Part shown: positions 1 through 6,336 of the stretch, in pieces
Position numbering within the stretch: position 1 is the stretch's first letter
Layout: each line of letters begins with the position of its first letter
Assembly: GCA_025933895.1 (NCBI GenBank)
Contig: JAICZB010000100.1
Span: 1-8,190, forward strand
Reading direction: 5' to 3'
DNA from: Thermoleophilia bacterium
Lineage (GTDB): Bacteria; Actinomycetota; Thermoleophilia; Gaiellales; Gaiellaceae
DNA: 8,190 nucleotides
Program-made: the position numbers and the translations under genes
The notes under the pieces: generated by a model
Told to the model about the DNA's origin: nothing
What the model saw: only the letters and a program-made list of their open reading frames with translations
The model's database searches: none

Positions 1-242
1 GAACCTGTCCCCATTGCGGTATCCAAGGCGACGGGTCGAACGCCAACGCGCGCGCGCTGCGCGCCGAGCGCGCCGGGTCGCCCTTCTCGTCGTTCTCTCG
101 GCGGTGTTCCTCGTCGCGCTCGGCCTGACCGCGTTCAGCCGCCCGACGGTGCCGACCTCGGCGGTCGTCCCGCGAACGCCGCTGGCCTCCGTCGCGCAGA
201 CGCGGCCGTCGGTCGAGATCGTCGCCTTGCGGGGACAGGTTC
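1..242. repeat. 12-bp inverted pair GAACCTGTCCCC / GGGGACAGGTTC
   Basis: Bases 1-12 and 231-242 are exact reverse complements. The second copy lies inside the M23-like gene (codons for RGQVP). The GGGACA core resembles the GGGACA ends of the other palindromic elements in this window. A 12-bp match in GC-rich DNA could be chance, and the first copy is cut by the window edge. Confidence 0.2.
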
Positions 243-769
243 CCCTGCAGCTTCCGATCTCGCAGAGCCGCCTGACGGCGATCGGCTACCACTCTGCGGG
301 CGACGGCGCCCTCTCCCTCGATCCCGTCGGCCACCAGGCGAACGAGGGGCTCGTGCAGCGGATCGTGCACGGCATCTTCGGCGGCGGCGGCGGCTCGCCC
401 AGGTGGTACCAGCTCGCGGACGGCGGAACGTCGGCTCTCGACGTCGGCGCGCCGATCGGCAGCGACGTCTACTCGCCGGTCGACGGGACGGTCGTCGCGA
501 TCCGGCCGTTCGTCGTAGAGGGGAAGGCGCACGGCTCCGAGATCGACATCCAGCCGCAGAACGCTCCGTCGCTCGTCGTCGCAGTGACGCAGCTCGTCGC
601 CGATCCGGCGCTCACCGTCGGCACGTCCGTCGTCAGCGGCGCGACGAAGCTCGGCAGGGTGGCCGACCTCGCAGTCGTCGAGCGGCAGGCGCTCGCGCGC
701 TACACGAACGACGCCGGGAACCACGTGACCGTCGAGGTCCGCGCGGCGCCGGTGCTGACGACGGGCTAG
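14..769 (+). CDS. Membrane-anchored degenerate LytM/M23-like domain protein
   Basis: About 251 residues. An Arg-rich N-terminus is followed by one hydrophobic segment (about residues 22-41), suggesting a signal anchor with the rest outside the membrane. Residues 135-243 look like an M23/LytM beta-barrel: ALDVGAPIGSDVYSPVDGTVVAI matches the family pattern HPGIDIAAPxGTPVYAPADGTV in spirit, and a late HVTVEVR stands where active enzymes have HLHFEVR. The Asp (D143) is kept, but the first His of HxxxD is Thr139, the His of the usual YxHL is replaced within AVTQL (190-194), and the second His of HxH is Thr. Zinc binding is therefore probably lost, as in non-catalytic LytM regulators such as EnvC and NlpD. 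The TTG at 14 has no visible ribosome-binding site and the frame is open to the window edge, so the true start may lie upstream. The stop overlaps the Shine-Dalgarno-like site of the next gene. Confidence 0.72.
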   Translation: MRYPRRRVERQRARAARRARRVALLVVLSAVFLVALGLTAFSRPTVPTSAVVPRTPLASVAQTRPSVEIVALRGQVPLQLPISQSRLTAIGYHSAGDGALSLDPVGHQANEGLVQRIVHGIFGGGGGSPRWYQLADGGTSALDVGAPIGSDVYSPVDGTVVAIRPFVVEGKAHGSEIDIQPQNAPSLVVAVTQLVADPALTVGTSVVSGATKLGRVADLAVVERQALARYTNDAGNHVTVEVRAAPVLTTG

Positions 770-783
770 GAAGGCATCAGGTG
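768..783 (+). promoter_or_regulatory. Strong ribosome-binding site with GTG start, apparently orphaned
   Basis: AGGAAGG at 768-774 overlaps the TAG stop of the M23-like gene and lies 6 bases before GTG at 781. This is an ideal translation start. However, the GTG frame runs only 34 codons and ends at the TGA at 883-885, while the phosphoesterase begins in another frame. Removing about 101 bp would join this GTG directly to AAG ATC CTC TTC, the expected N-terminus of the phosphoesterase. It is therefore probably that gene's original start signal. Confidence 0.6.
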
Positions 784-886
784 TCCCGCTCAGCAACGGT
801 CAGGGCGTCCCTGGCGGCTGCAAGGCTTCGCGCTGCGTTGTCCTCGGTCGCGCCGATACGTCACCGAACGGGACACCGGCCCTGAA
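778..886. mobile_element. Small inverted-repeat-bounded element at a gene start
   Basis: The region opens with CAGGTGTCCCGCTC (779-792) and closes with GAACGGGACACCGG (866-879). GGTGTCCCG (780-788) and CGGGACACC (869-877) are exact 9-bp inverted repeats, with partly conserved flanks. The interior, about 80 bp, holds a small hairpin CAGGG-CGT-CCCTG (801-813) and no stop codon in + frames 2 or 3. It encodes no recognisable protein and sits exactly between a good ribosome-binding site/GTG and the body of the next gene. The simplest reading is a non-autonomous MITE/REP-like insertion of about 101 bp. Its exact ends are ambiguous because TG occurs at both junctions. Its family is unknown to me, and no transposase is nearby. 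Confidence 0.5.
781..885 (+). CDS. 34-codon leader ORF created by the inserted element
   Basis: GTG at 781 has a strong AGGAAGG site 6 bases upstream and reads an Arg/Ala-rich 34-residue peptide beginning MSRSATVRASL and ending RHRTGHRP. Its TGA (883-885) overlaps the CTG at 882-884 in the tetramer CTGA. The peptide resembles no family I know and is probably meaningless as protein. Its translation could bring ribosomes to the phosphoesterase start by termination-reinitiation. It may equally be an accident of the insertion. Confidence 0.3.
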   Translation: MSRSATVRASLAAARLRAALSSVAPIRHRTGHRP

Positions 887-1658
887 GATCCTCTTCCTCG
901 CGGACGTCTTCGGCGTCCCGGGGCGTCGGGCCGTGGAGGAGCACCTGCCGGCGCTCCGCGAGCGGTACGACGCCGACCTCGCGATCGTGAACGGAGAGAA
1001 CGCCGCCGACGGGGCCGGGATCACCGGGAAGCTCGCCGACAAGCTGCTGGCAGCCGGAGCGGACGTCGTCACGCTCGGCAACCACACCTATCGGCGCGGC
1101 GGGATCGCCGGCTACCTCGCCGCGAGCGAGCGGGTGATCCGGCCGGCGAACTCCGGAGCCGAGGCGCCGGGCCGCGGCATGACCATCGTCGAGGCGCGCA
1201 ACGGTGTCCGCGTCGCCGTCCTCAACCTGCTCGGCCAGCTCTTCCTGTCGACGCCGGTCTCTCCGTGGGAGATCGTCGACGGGCTCGTCGAGGAGGCGCG
1301 GGCCGCCGCACCCGTCGTCGTCGTCGACTTCCACGCCGAGGCGACGAGCGAGAAGGTCGCGCTCGCGACGTGGCTCGACGGCCGCGTCACCGCGGTGATC
1401 GGCACACACACGCACATCCAGACGAACGACGCGCGCATCCTGGCCGGCGGCACGGCGGCCGTGAGCGACGCGGGCATGACGGGACCGCACGACTCGGTGA
1501 TCGGCGTCCGGTCCGAGCTCGCGATCGCGCGGATGCGGACCCGGCTACCCGTCCGGTTCGAGCCGGCGGAAGGCGACGTGCGGCTGGAGGGCGTCCTCCT
1601 CACGTGCACCGACGCGGGGCGCGCCGAGGCGATCGAGCTCGTACGCGTCCCTGCCTGA
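882..1658 (+). CDS. ymdB: YmdB-family metallophosphoesterase (TIGR00282-like)
   Basis: Counting from CTG at 882, the protein has 258 residues, the normal size for the YmdB family of 2',3'-cyclic nucleotide/cyclic dinucleotide phosphodiesterases. It begins KILFLADVFGVPGRRAV like family members. All metal-site residues are visible: D8, E39-N40 in NGEN, N67-H68 in LGNHT, H151 in DFHAEA, and H176/H178 in GTHTHIQT. In Bacillus YmdB acts with RNase Y in adaptive behaviours; no RNase Y gene is visible here. The start is the oddity. No ATG, GTG or TTG lies in this frame between the preceding gene and 933, and starting at GTG 933 would delete 17 residues including D8. Translation must use the rare CTG 882, perhaps coupled to the leader ORF, or the gene is impaired. 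Its 3' end overlaps the convergent glycosyltransferase gene by 114 bp. Confidence 0.85.
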   Translation: MKILFLADVFGVPGRRAVEEHLPALRERYDADLAIVNGENAADGAGITGKLADKLLAAGADVVTLGNHTYRRGGIAGYLAASERVIRPANSGAEAPGRGMTIVEARNGVRVAVLNLLGQLFLSTPVSPWEIVDGLVEEARAAAPVVVVDFHAEATSEKVALATWLDGRVTAVIGTHTHIQTNDARILAGGTAAVSDAGMTGPHDSVIGVRSELAIARMRTRLPVRFEPAEGDVRLEGVLLTCTDAGRAEAIELVRVPA

Positions 1659-3416
1659 TTGCGTGACCAGCTGCCGCAGCGGCAGCGCCGGCGCGAGCAG
1701 GGCGACGGCGGCGAAGGGGTAGAACCACGGGATGTACGTGTAGAGCCAGTACGTCACGATGAGCTCGAAGCCGGCGAGGAGCGCTCCCGTGAAGGCGGCG
1801 AGCTGGAGCGGAGACTTATGCCGCGGGACGAAGGCGACCGCGACCGCGCCGACGAGGAGCAGCACCTGCAGCGCTCGCTGCACGAGGTGGAGGTCGGGCA
1901 GCCCGCGCGCGTGGTACTGGCCCCAGTCCCAGAGCGACCACGGGGCGGCGCGTCCGATCTGGAAGCCGACCGTCCGCGACCAGAAGACATGCGCCTCGTG
2001 GAACGGGTTCGAGGCGAAGAGGAGGATCGAGAAGGCCGCGAGTGTCGCGGCGACGAAGCCCCAGGCGAACGCGCGGCTCGGCCTCCGTCCCGGGTAGGTG
2101 AGCCAGAGCGGCGCGATGAGCAGCGAAGCGAACTTCGTCCAGCCCGACAGGCCCGCGAGGAAGCCGCGGGCCGCTGGTCTCGAGACGAGCCAGAAGGCCC
2201 ACACGAGGAAGCACGGCATGATCGCGTCGTTCGTGTTCGACTGGGAGACGTACTGGGTGAACGGATAGGCCGCCCACGCGAACGCGAGCACGGCGCCGAG
2301 CCGCTGGCCGCCGAAGCGCAGGCCGACGAGGAAGAGCCCGAGCAGTGTGAGCAGGTCGAATGCAATCGCGGTGAAGTGCGCCGCGGGCAGGTCGTCCCAC
2401 TTCCCGCTCCAGCCGAGCGCGAGACGGCCCGGGATGTACGACTCGTAGGCGACCGGCCCGTACGTGTCGCCCTCGGGATTCGCGCTCTCGCAGCGGCCGT
2501 TCGTCTGGATCCGGTCGCGAATCTCGCCCGACGCGTCGGGTTTCCCGCAGGCCTTCAGCGACTTGCCGCTCGGCAGCGTCTCGACCGGGAAGTTCCCCCA
2601 CGGCGCCTGTCCCCGGACGATCCGGTCGGCGCCGATCACCCCGGAGTAGCCGACGTCGATCACGTTCGATTTCTCGACGTTGAGGCCGACGCGGAAGCCG
2701 GCGAGGAAGATCGTGGCCCCGAGCAGCACCCAGACAGGCCAGCGCGGCGCACCCGGCGTGCCGCGGTTCCGGATCCCGATCCACGTCCCGCGCAGCACGA
2801 CCCAGACGAGCAGCGGATAGAACAGCGGCACCGCCGTGAAGACGTCGCCGTGGTTGAAGAACCAGAGCGAGGCCGTCGGCGAGAGCAGGAAGAGCAGGTC
2901 GAGGTTGCGGAGCGAGAGCGGCCGTCGCCAGTCGCCGAGCCCGACGAGGAAGACGAGACAGAACGCTCCCCAGACCCACGGGTCGTTGATCGCCGAGCCG
3001 CCGAACGCGCCGGGCGAGCCGCGCGCCATCCCCCACGCCACCTGCGGGCCCGTCCACGCCTCGGTCACGGCGCCGTTCGAGTCGAGCACCGTGCCCTGCG
3101 CGATCTCACCGGCGGCGCCCCACCAGATCTTCACCGTCCACTCGCCGGTCTTCGAGTCGTGCGTCACCTCGTGGCTGCGGCCGGAGCGCGGGTAGCGCGA
3201 GAGCCAGGCCGCGACCTTCGGGTTGCGCTCGAAGGTCCGCAGCACCTGTTTCGCCGTCAGGGACGGTCGCCGCTGCGGGACGAACGGCGTCTCGATGAGG
3301 TGGCCCTTGCCGTCGAAGGAGGGGCTCGTGGCCGTCGTGCGCGTCGAGGCGAACGCCGAGGGAGCGAAGGCGGCAGCGACGAGCGCAGCGAGGGTGGCGG
3401 CGAGGAGACCCCTCAC
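1545..3416 (-). CDS. GT-C fold membrane glycosyltransferase (GT87/GT39-like) with N-terminal periplasmic domain
   Basis: About 623 residues from GTG 3416; TTG 3425 would add three. Numbering here is from the TTG. A signal-like segment (4-27, ending AFAST) precedes a soluble region (28-145). Within it, EVTHDSKTGEWTVKIW and GTVLDSNGAVTEAW resemble a PepSY-like fold. Many hydrophobic segments follow from about 148 to 580. The stretch IDVGYSGVIGADRIVRGQAPW (257-276), then YGPVAYESYIPGRL (322-335) and QSNTND (395-400), is typical of GT-C enzymes that take sugars from polyprenyl-phosphate carriers, with the acidic loop after an early transmembrane helix. The gene follows gtrA by a few to 14 bases, suggesting translational linkage and a shared role in envelope glycan modification. 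No clear ribosome-binding site marks either start. The last 37 codons run antisense through the end of the phosphoesterase gene. The acceptor and sugar are not predictable. Confidence 0.78.
   Translation of the reverse strand: MRGLLAATLAALVAAAFAPSAFASTRTTATSPSFDGKGHLIETPFVPQRRPSLTAKQVLRTFERNPKVAAWLSRYPRSGRSHEVTHDSKTGEWTVKIWWGAAGEIAQGTVLDSNGAVTEAWTGPQVAWGMARGSPGAFGGSAINDPWVWGAFCLVFLVGLGDWRRPLSLRNLDLLFLLSPTASLWFFNHGDVFTAVPLFYPLLVWVVLRGTWIGIRNRGTPGAPRWPVWVLLGATIFLAGFRVGLNVEKSNVIDVGYSGVIGADRIVRGQAPWGNFPVETLPSGKSLKACGKPDASGEIRDRIQTNGRCESANPEGDTYGPVAYESYIPGRLALGWSGKWDDLPAAHFTAIAFDLLTLLGLFLVGLRFGGQRLGAVLAFAWAAYPFTQYVSQSNTNDAIMPCFLVWAFWLVSRPAARGFLAGLSGWTKFASLLIAPLWLTYPGRRPSRAFAWGFVAATLAAFSILLFASNPFHEAHVFWSRTVGFQIGRAAPWSLWDWGQYHARGLPDLHLVQRALQVLLLVGAVAVAFVPRHKSPLQLAAFTGALLAGFELIVTYWLYTYIPWFYPFAAVALLAPALPLRQLVTQSGRDAYELDRLGAPRVGAREEDALQPHVAFRRLEPDG
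1670..1686 (+). terminator. 17-bp perfect palindrome after the phosphoesterase gene
   Basis: GCTGCCGC-A-GCGGCAGC begins 11 bases after the TGA of the phosphoesterase gene and could fold into a stable hairpin in its mRNA. No T-tract follows, and the same bases encode LPLRQL of the opposite-strand glycosyltransferase. A terminator role is therefore only possible. Confidence 0.22.
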
Positions 3417-3430
3417 CAGACCCAAGGTAC

Positions 3431-3973
3431 TTACGCCGTTGCGCGCCGGAACGACCAGAGCTTGTTCCCGATGAAGTTCAGCGGGGTCACGGCGACGATC
3501 GCGACGGCCTGGGCGGGCAGCTTGGGGAGATCGCCGTAGGCGATCAACAGATGGAGCACGACGAGGTTCGCTCCGAGCGCGGTGAGCGAGACGAGGAGGA
3601 AGCGCATCCCCTGGATGCCGACGTGACCGCGATGCTCGCGGAACGTCCAGAGCCGGTTCAACGTGTAGTTGCTGGTGACGGCGACGAGGAACGAGCAGGT
3701 CGCCGCGACGAGATAGTGGACTCCCCGGTGCAGCACGGCGTCGTAGACCGCGAGGTTGATGAGGTAGCCGACCGCGCCGACCGCGCAGAACTTGCCGAGC
3801 TCCTGCCAGTTGCGAACGGAGAGGAGCGAGGCGAGGAGGCGCGGCCGCGCGGGCTGGAGAGTGGCGGCCGGGCGTTCCACGGTCGTCCGCGAGGGTAGCG
3901 TCTCTTTCGCTTCAGGCAGCGGAAACTCGCTCGGGCTCGACCCTCGCCCCGGCCGGCCCGACTTCAGCCGCAC
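3431..3973 (-). CDS. GtrA-family membrane protein
   Basis: A 180-residue protein with four predicted membrane helices (about 60-82, 86-103, 121-146 and 152-170). The GtrA signature appears twice, as NYTLNRLWTF (102-111) and NFIGNKLWSF (166-175). GtrA proteins are thought to move polyprenyl-phosphate-linked sugars across the membrane or assist that step. The GT-C glycosyltransferase directly downstream fits as the user of such a donor. The polar N-terminal extension of about 55 residues is longer than usual. GTG 3973 is preferred because GGAGG (3983-3987) lies 9 bases upstream, although this puts the first 62 bp inside the preceding gene. GTG 3880 would avoid the overlap but lacks a good site. 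Confidence 0.88.
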   Translation of the reverse strand: MRLKSGRPGRGSSPSEFPLPEAKETLPSRTTVERPAATLQPARPRLLASLLSVRNWQELGKFCAVGAVGYLINLAVYDAVLHRGVHYLVAATCSFLVAVTSNYTLNRLWTFREHRGHVGIQGMRFLLVSLTALGANLVVLHLLIAYGDLPKLPAQAVAIVAVTPLNFIGNKLWSFRRATA

Positions 3974-4343
3974 GCCCGTCCCCCTCCAGCACGAGCGCCT
4001 CGACGCCGCCGTCCGGCCTGACGAGAAGGTCGCGGAGCTCCCCGAGCCCGCGCCGCCCGTTCACGACCGAGCAGCCGAGCAGCGAGCGCAGCGAGCGCGA
4101 GCGATCGAGGTAGAAGTCCACGTCCTCGAGCAGAAGGAGGGCCGACGGCACGGCGATCGCATCGTCCTGCAGGTCGGCAGCGGCGAAGACGAGAAAGCGC
4201 CGGCTCTCGTCGCCGCAGAGCACGACTAGACCGAGCGCGCGCCAGTCCTCGAGGTCGAGGAGCAGGTCGACGGGCCGGCCGAGGCGGATGCCTTGGAGCT
4301 GCACGGGGAGTTGAAGCAGCTCAGTGGCGGACCTCGACCCCAT
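3912..4343 (-). CDS. PRC-barrel-like protein
   Basis: About 143 residues from ATG 4343; GTG 4361 would give 149. Neither start has a convincing ribosome-binding site. Residues 16-80 (longer numbering) read LQLPVQLQGIRLGRPVDLLLDLEDWRALG and continue through LVV and FLVFAAADL into a paired Leu-rich strand. This is the short beta-rich pattern of PRC-barrel domains (GxxVGxVxDLLLD...). A second half (RGLGELRDLLVRPDGGVEALVLE) looks like a second barrel copy. PRC-barrels occur in RimM, photosynthetic reaction centre H subunits and many small actinobacterial proteins. The function of this one cannot be assigned. Its tail, rich in Gly, Ala and Glu, overlaps gtrA by 62 bp in another frame. It lies 45 bp after pcm, probably in the same transcript. 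Confidence 0.6.
   Translation of the reverse strand: MGSRSATELLQLPVQLQGIRLGRPVDLLLDLEDWRALGLVVLCGDESRRFLVFAAADLQDDAIAVPSALLLLEDVDFYLDRSRSLRSLLGCSVVNGRRGLGELRDLLVRPDGGVEALVLEGDGRAAEVGPAGARVEPERVSAA
3983..3987 (-). promoter_or_regulatory. Ribosome-binding site of gtrA inside the upstream gene
   Basis: Read on the - strand, GGAGG lies 9 bases before GTG 3973, within the LEGDGRA codons of the PRC-barrel-like gene. It decides the longer gtrA start and implies that ribosomes initiate gtrA before the upstream gene is finished. Confidence 0.5.
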
Positions 4344-4388
4344 CCTCGCATCGTTTCTCACCCGTCGGCTGCCGCGGAAAACCGGCTC

Positions 4389-5018
4389 CTACCGGCCCGC
4401 GACCAGCGGGACGAACCGGCAAGGGACGGTGCGGAGGACGGCCGGGCCCTCGGGCGTTCGCACGACGACCTCGAGCCACTGCCCGCCGGAGCCGCCGACG
4501 GGGACGACCAGACGGCCGCGCAGCTCGAGCTGGTCGTACAGCGCCGGTGGCGCCTCGAGCGCCGCGGCAGCGACGGCGATCGCGGCGAAGGGCGCGGACT
4601 CCGGCGCGCCGAGCGTGCCGTCGCCGACGTGGAGGCGGACGCGGTCGCCGTAGCCCGCGGCCGCGAGGTTCGCGCGCGCCAAGTCGGCGAGCTCTGGGAT
4701 CCGCTCGATCGTGTGCACCTCGGCGGCGAGCTCGGCGAGCACGGCCGCCTGGTAGCCCGATCCCGTGCCGACGTCGAGTACGCGCTCGCCGCCCTGCAGC
4801 GCCAGCTGCTCGCCGATCAGCGCGACCATGTACGGCTGCGAGATCGTCTGCTCCACCCCGATCGGCAGCGCGGCATCCGCGTACGCGGCGTCGCGCACCT
4901 GCGGAGGAACGAAGAGCTCGCGCGGGACGCGTCCCATCGCGGCGAGCACGCGCTCGTCGCCGATCCCGCGCCGGCGCAGCTGCCACTCGACCATCTGCGC
5001 CCGCTCGTCAGCCGACAC
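4389..5018 (-). CDS. pcm: Protein-L-isoaspartate O-methyltransferase
   Basis: A 209-residue protein, normal for bacterial Pcm. It uses S-adenosylmethionine to methylate L-isoaspartyl residues, starting repair of aged proteins in the cytoplasm. Hallmarks include ELFVPP (34-39), the substrate-loop motif EQTISQPYMVA (56-66), SAM motif I VLDVGTGSGYQAAVLA (80-95), the acidic residue in HTIER (102-106), the GDGTLG region, and LRGRLVVPVG near the end. GTG 5018 is supported by GGAGG at 5028-5032 and overlaps the end of the phosphodiesterase gene by 11 bp (GTGTCGGCTGA), so the two are probably translationally coupled. Pcm is often found near surE or stationary-phase genes; this pairing with an alkaline-phosphatase-superfamily enzyme is less usual. 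Confidence 0.93.
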   Translation of the reverse strand: MSADERAQMVEWQLRRRGIGDERVLAAMGRVPRELFVPPQVRDAAYADAALPIGVEQTISQPYMVALIGEQLALQGGERVLDVGTGSGYQAAVLAELAAEVHTIERIPELADLARANLAAAGYGDRVRLHVGDGTLGAPESAPFAAIAVAAAALEAPPALYDQLELRGRLVVPVGGSGGQWLEVVVRTPEGPAVLRTVPCRFVPLVAGR

Positions 5019-6327
5019 CGGCGAGCGCCTCCATCGACGCGGGCACCAGCACGCCGAAATGCTCGAGCACGGCCGGCGCGACGTCGGTGATCAGCTGCGG
5101 CTCGGCCCCGAGGCCGACGGTCAGGAGCGGCGCGAAGGAGTCGCCCGCGACGAGCGAGCCGTGGCTGCCGCCGCCCGCGTGATGGTGGCCGCCGAGGTCG
5201 GCGAGCTCCCAGCCCTCGGCGGCCGAGACGAGCAGCTCGCCGGCGTTCGGGTTCGCGAGCGCCGAGCGTGCCCTCCACTCGGCGTGCGGGTGGTCGAGCT
5301 TCTCCACCGGCGCATCCGCACCGTCGCGGCGGGCGACCGCCTCGCCGTCCTCGCGACGGAGCGTGACTTCGACCGCAGGGAAACCGTCCAGCCGGCGCGC
5401 GAGCCCGGCGGCGTCGACGCGCGCGTGGGGCAGGAGGTAGACCTGCCCCGCGCGGTTCGAGGCGGTGACGACCACCTCGTCCGCGATGTCGGCGAAGGGC
5501 TCCTGCAGCCTCGCCGCCTGCCCGACCGCCGTCTGGCCGTGGTCGGACATGAGCACGACCGCGTACCGGTCGAGGAACTCGTCCGGCCCGCCGGCCGCGT
5601 CGAAGAGCGCTCCGATCGCCGCATCGGCCTGCTCGAGAGCATGCTCGGCCGCCTCTCCCTCAGGGCCGGACGCGTGTGACGCGAAGTCGTAGCCGGAGAG
5701 GTAGAAGGCGAAGAAGTCGAAGCCGTCGCGGGTGACGAGCCAGCGGCCCACGGCCGCGGCGTACACGTCGACCGAGCCCGCGCGGCGGTTGCGGACCGCG
5801 AACGGCGCCCCCGTCCGGTCCGATTCGAAGAGGCCGTAGAAGAAGAAGCGGCGCGGCCCGTACGCGGCGCGGCCGACGCCGGGGAGCGTCGGCAGGTAGC
5901 GGTTCCGGCCCCGGTAGCAGGTGATGTTCACGGCAGCCGAGACGAGACCCGCGTCTTCGAGCGCCTCGTAGACCGTGACCGCGTCCGGCGAGAGATGGCT
6001 CGCGTTCATGTTGAAGATCGGATCCAGCAGCGAGTGCGAGAGGCCGGCCGCGCGCAGAGCCGCGAAGGAAGAGCCGTACTCCACGATGCGGCGCTCCTGA
6101 CGGCTCCACCAGACGAGCGAGGGGATGTGGTGGACGCCGGGGCCGGCGCCGGTCGCGATCGACGTGAGGCAGACGGGCGTGAGCGACGGGAAGACCGAGG
6201 TCGCCTGCCGGTAGTCGCCGTGCTCGGCGAGGAAGGCCATCGCCGGCGCGCGTCCGCCCTCGACCGCGCGCTCGAACGCCGCCGGGGTCATCCCGTCCAC
6301 GACAATCAGGACAAGCTTGCGGGCCAC
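5008..6327 (-). CDS. Alkaline-phosphatase-superfamily phosphodiesterase / nucleotide pyrophosphatase-like
   Basis: A 439-residue protein with the complete metal-site pattern of the type I phosphodiesterase/nucleotide pyrophosphatase branch. D11 lies in LIVVDGM, the likely nucleophile T50 in FPSLTPVCLTSIATG, D214 and H218 in SGYDFASHASGP, D262-H263 in MSDHGQT, and H389 in GGGSHGSL. Such enzymes hydrolyse phosphomonoesters or diesters using two metal ions; the substrate here cannot be told. There is no obvious signal peptide, as the N-terminus is the first beta strand, so a cytoplasmic location is likely unless a partner exports it. GTG 6327 starts the protein 9 bp after the stop of the small membrane protein gene. 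The end overlaps pcm by 11 bp. A His-rich GGHHHAGGG stretch (379-387) just before the last ligand is notable. Confidence 0.88.
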   Translation of the reverse strand: MARKLVLIVVDGMTPAAFERAVEGGRAPAMAFLAEHGDYRQATSVFPSLTPVCLTSIATGAGPGVHHIPSLVWWSRQERRIVEYGSSFAALRAAGLSHSLLDPIFNMNASHLSPDAVTVYEALEDAGLVSAAVNITCYRGRNRYLPTLPGVGRAAYGPRRFFFYGLFESDRTGAPFAVRNRRAGSVDVYAAAVGRWLVTRDGFDFFAFYLSGYDFASHASGPEGEAAEHALEQADAAIGALFDAAGGPDEFLDRYAVVLMSDHGQTAVGQAARLQEPFADIADEVVVTASNRAGQVYLLPHARVDAAGLARRLDGFPAVEVTLRREDGEAVARRDGADAPVEKLDHPHAEWRARSALANPNAGELLVSAAEGWELADLGGHHHAGGGSHGSLVAGDSFAPLLTVGLGAEPQLITDVAPAVLEHFGVLVPASMEALAGVG

Positions 6328-6336
6328 GCCGCCGGT

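Noticed and set aside
2600..2620. CCTGTCCCCGG in the glycosyltransferase gene as another GGGACA-type repeat
   Set aside because: It encodes the expected GT-C loop (VRGQAPWG), has no inverted partner nearby and matches the repeat over too few bases.
1816..3057. A 413-codon - strand frame inside the glycosyltransferase gene
   Set aside because: Alternative-frame shadow with low-complexity Arg/Ala/Pro content and no ribosome-binding site.
1659..3539. A 626-codon open frame on the + strand opposite the glycosyltransferase gene
   Set aside because: It is the antisense shadow of a GC-rich gene. The product is almost all Arg, Glu, Asp and Ala with no fold or membrane pattern, whereas the - strand frame gives clear helices and GT-C motifs.
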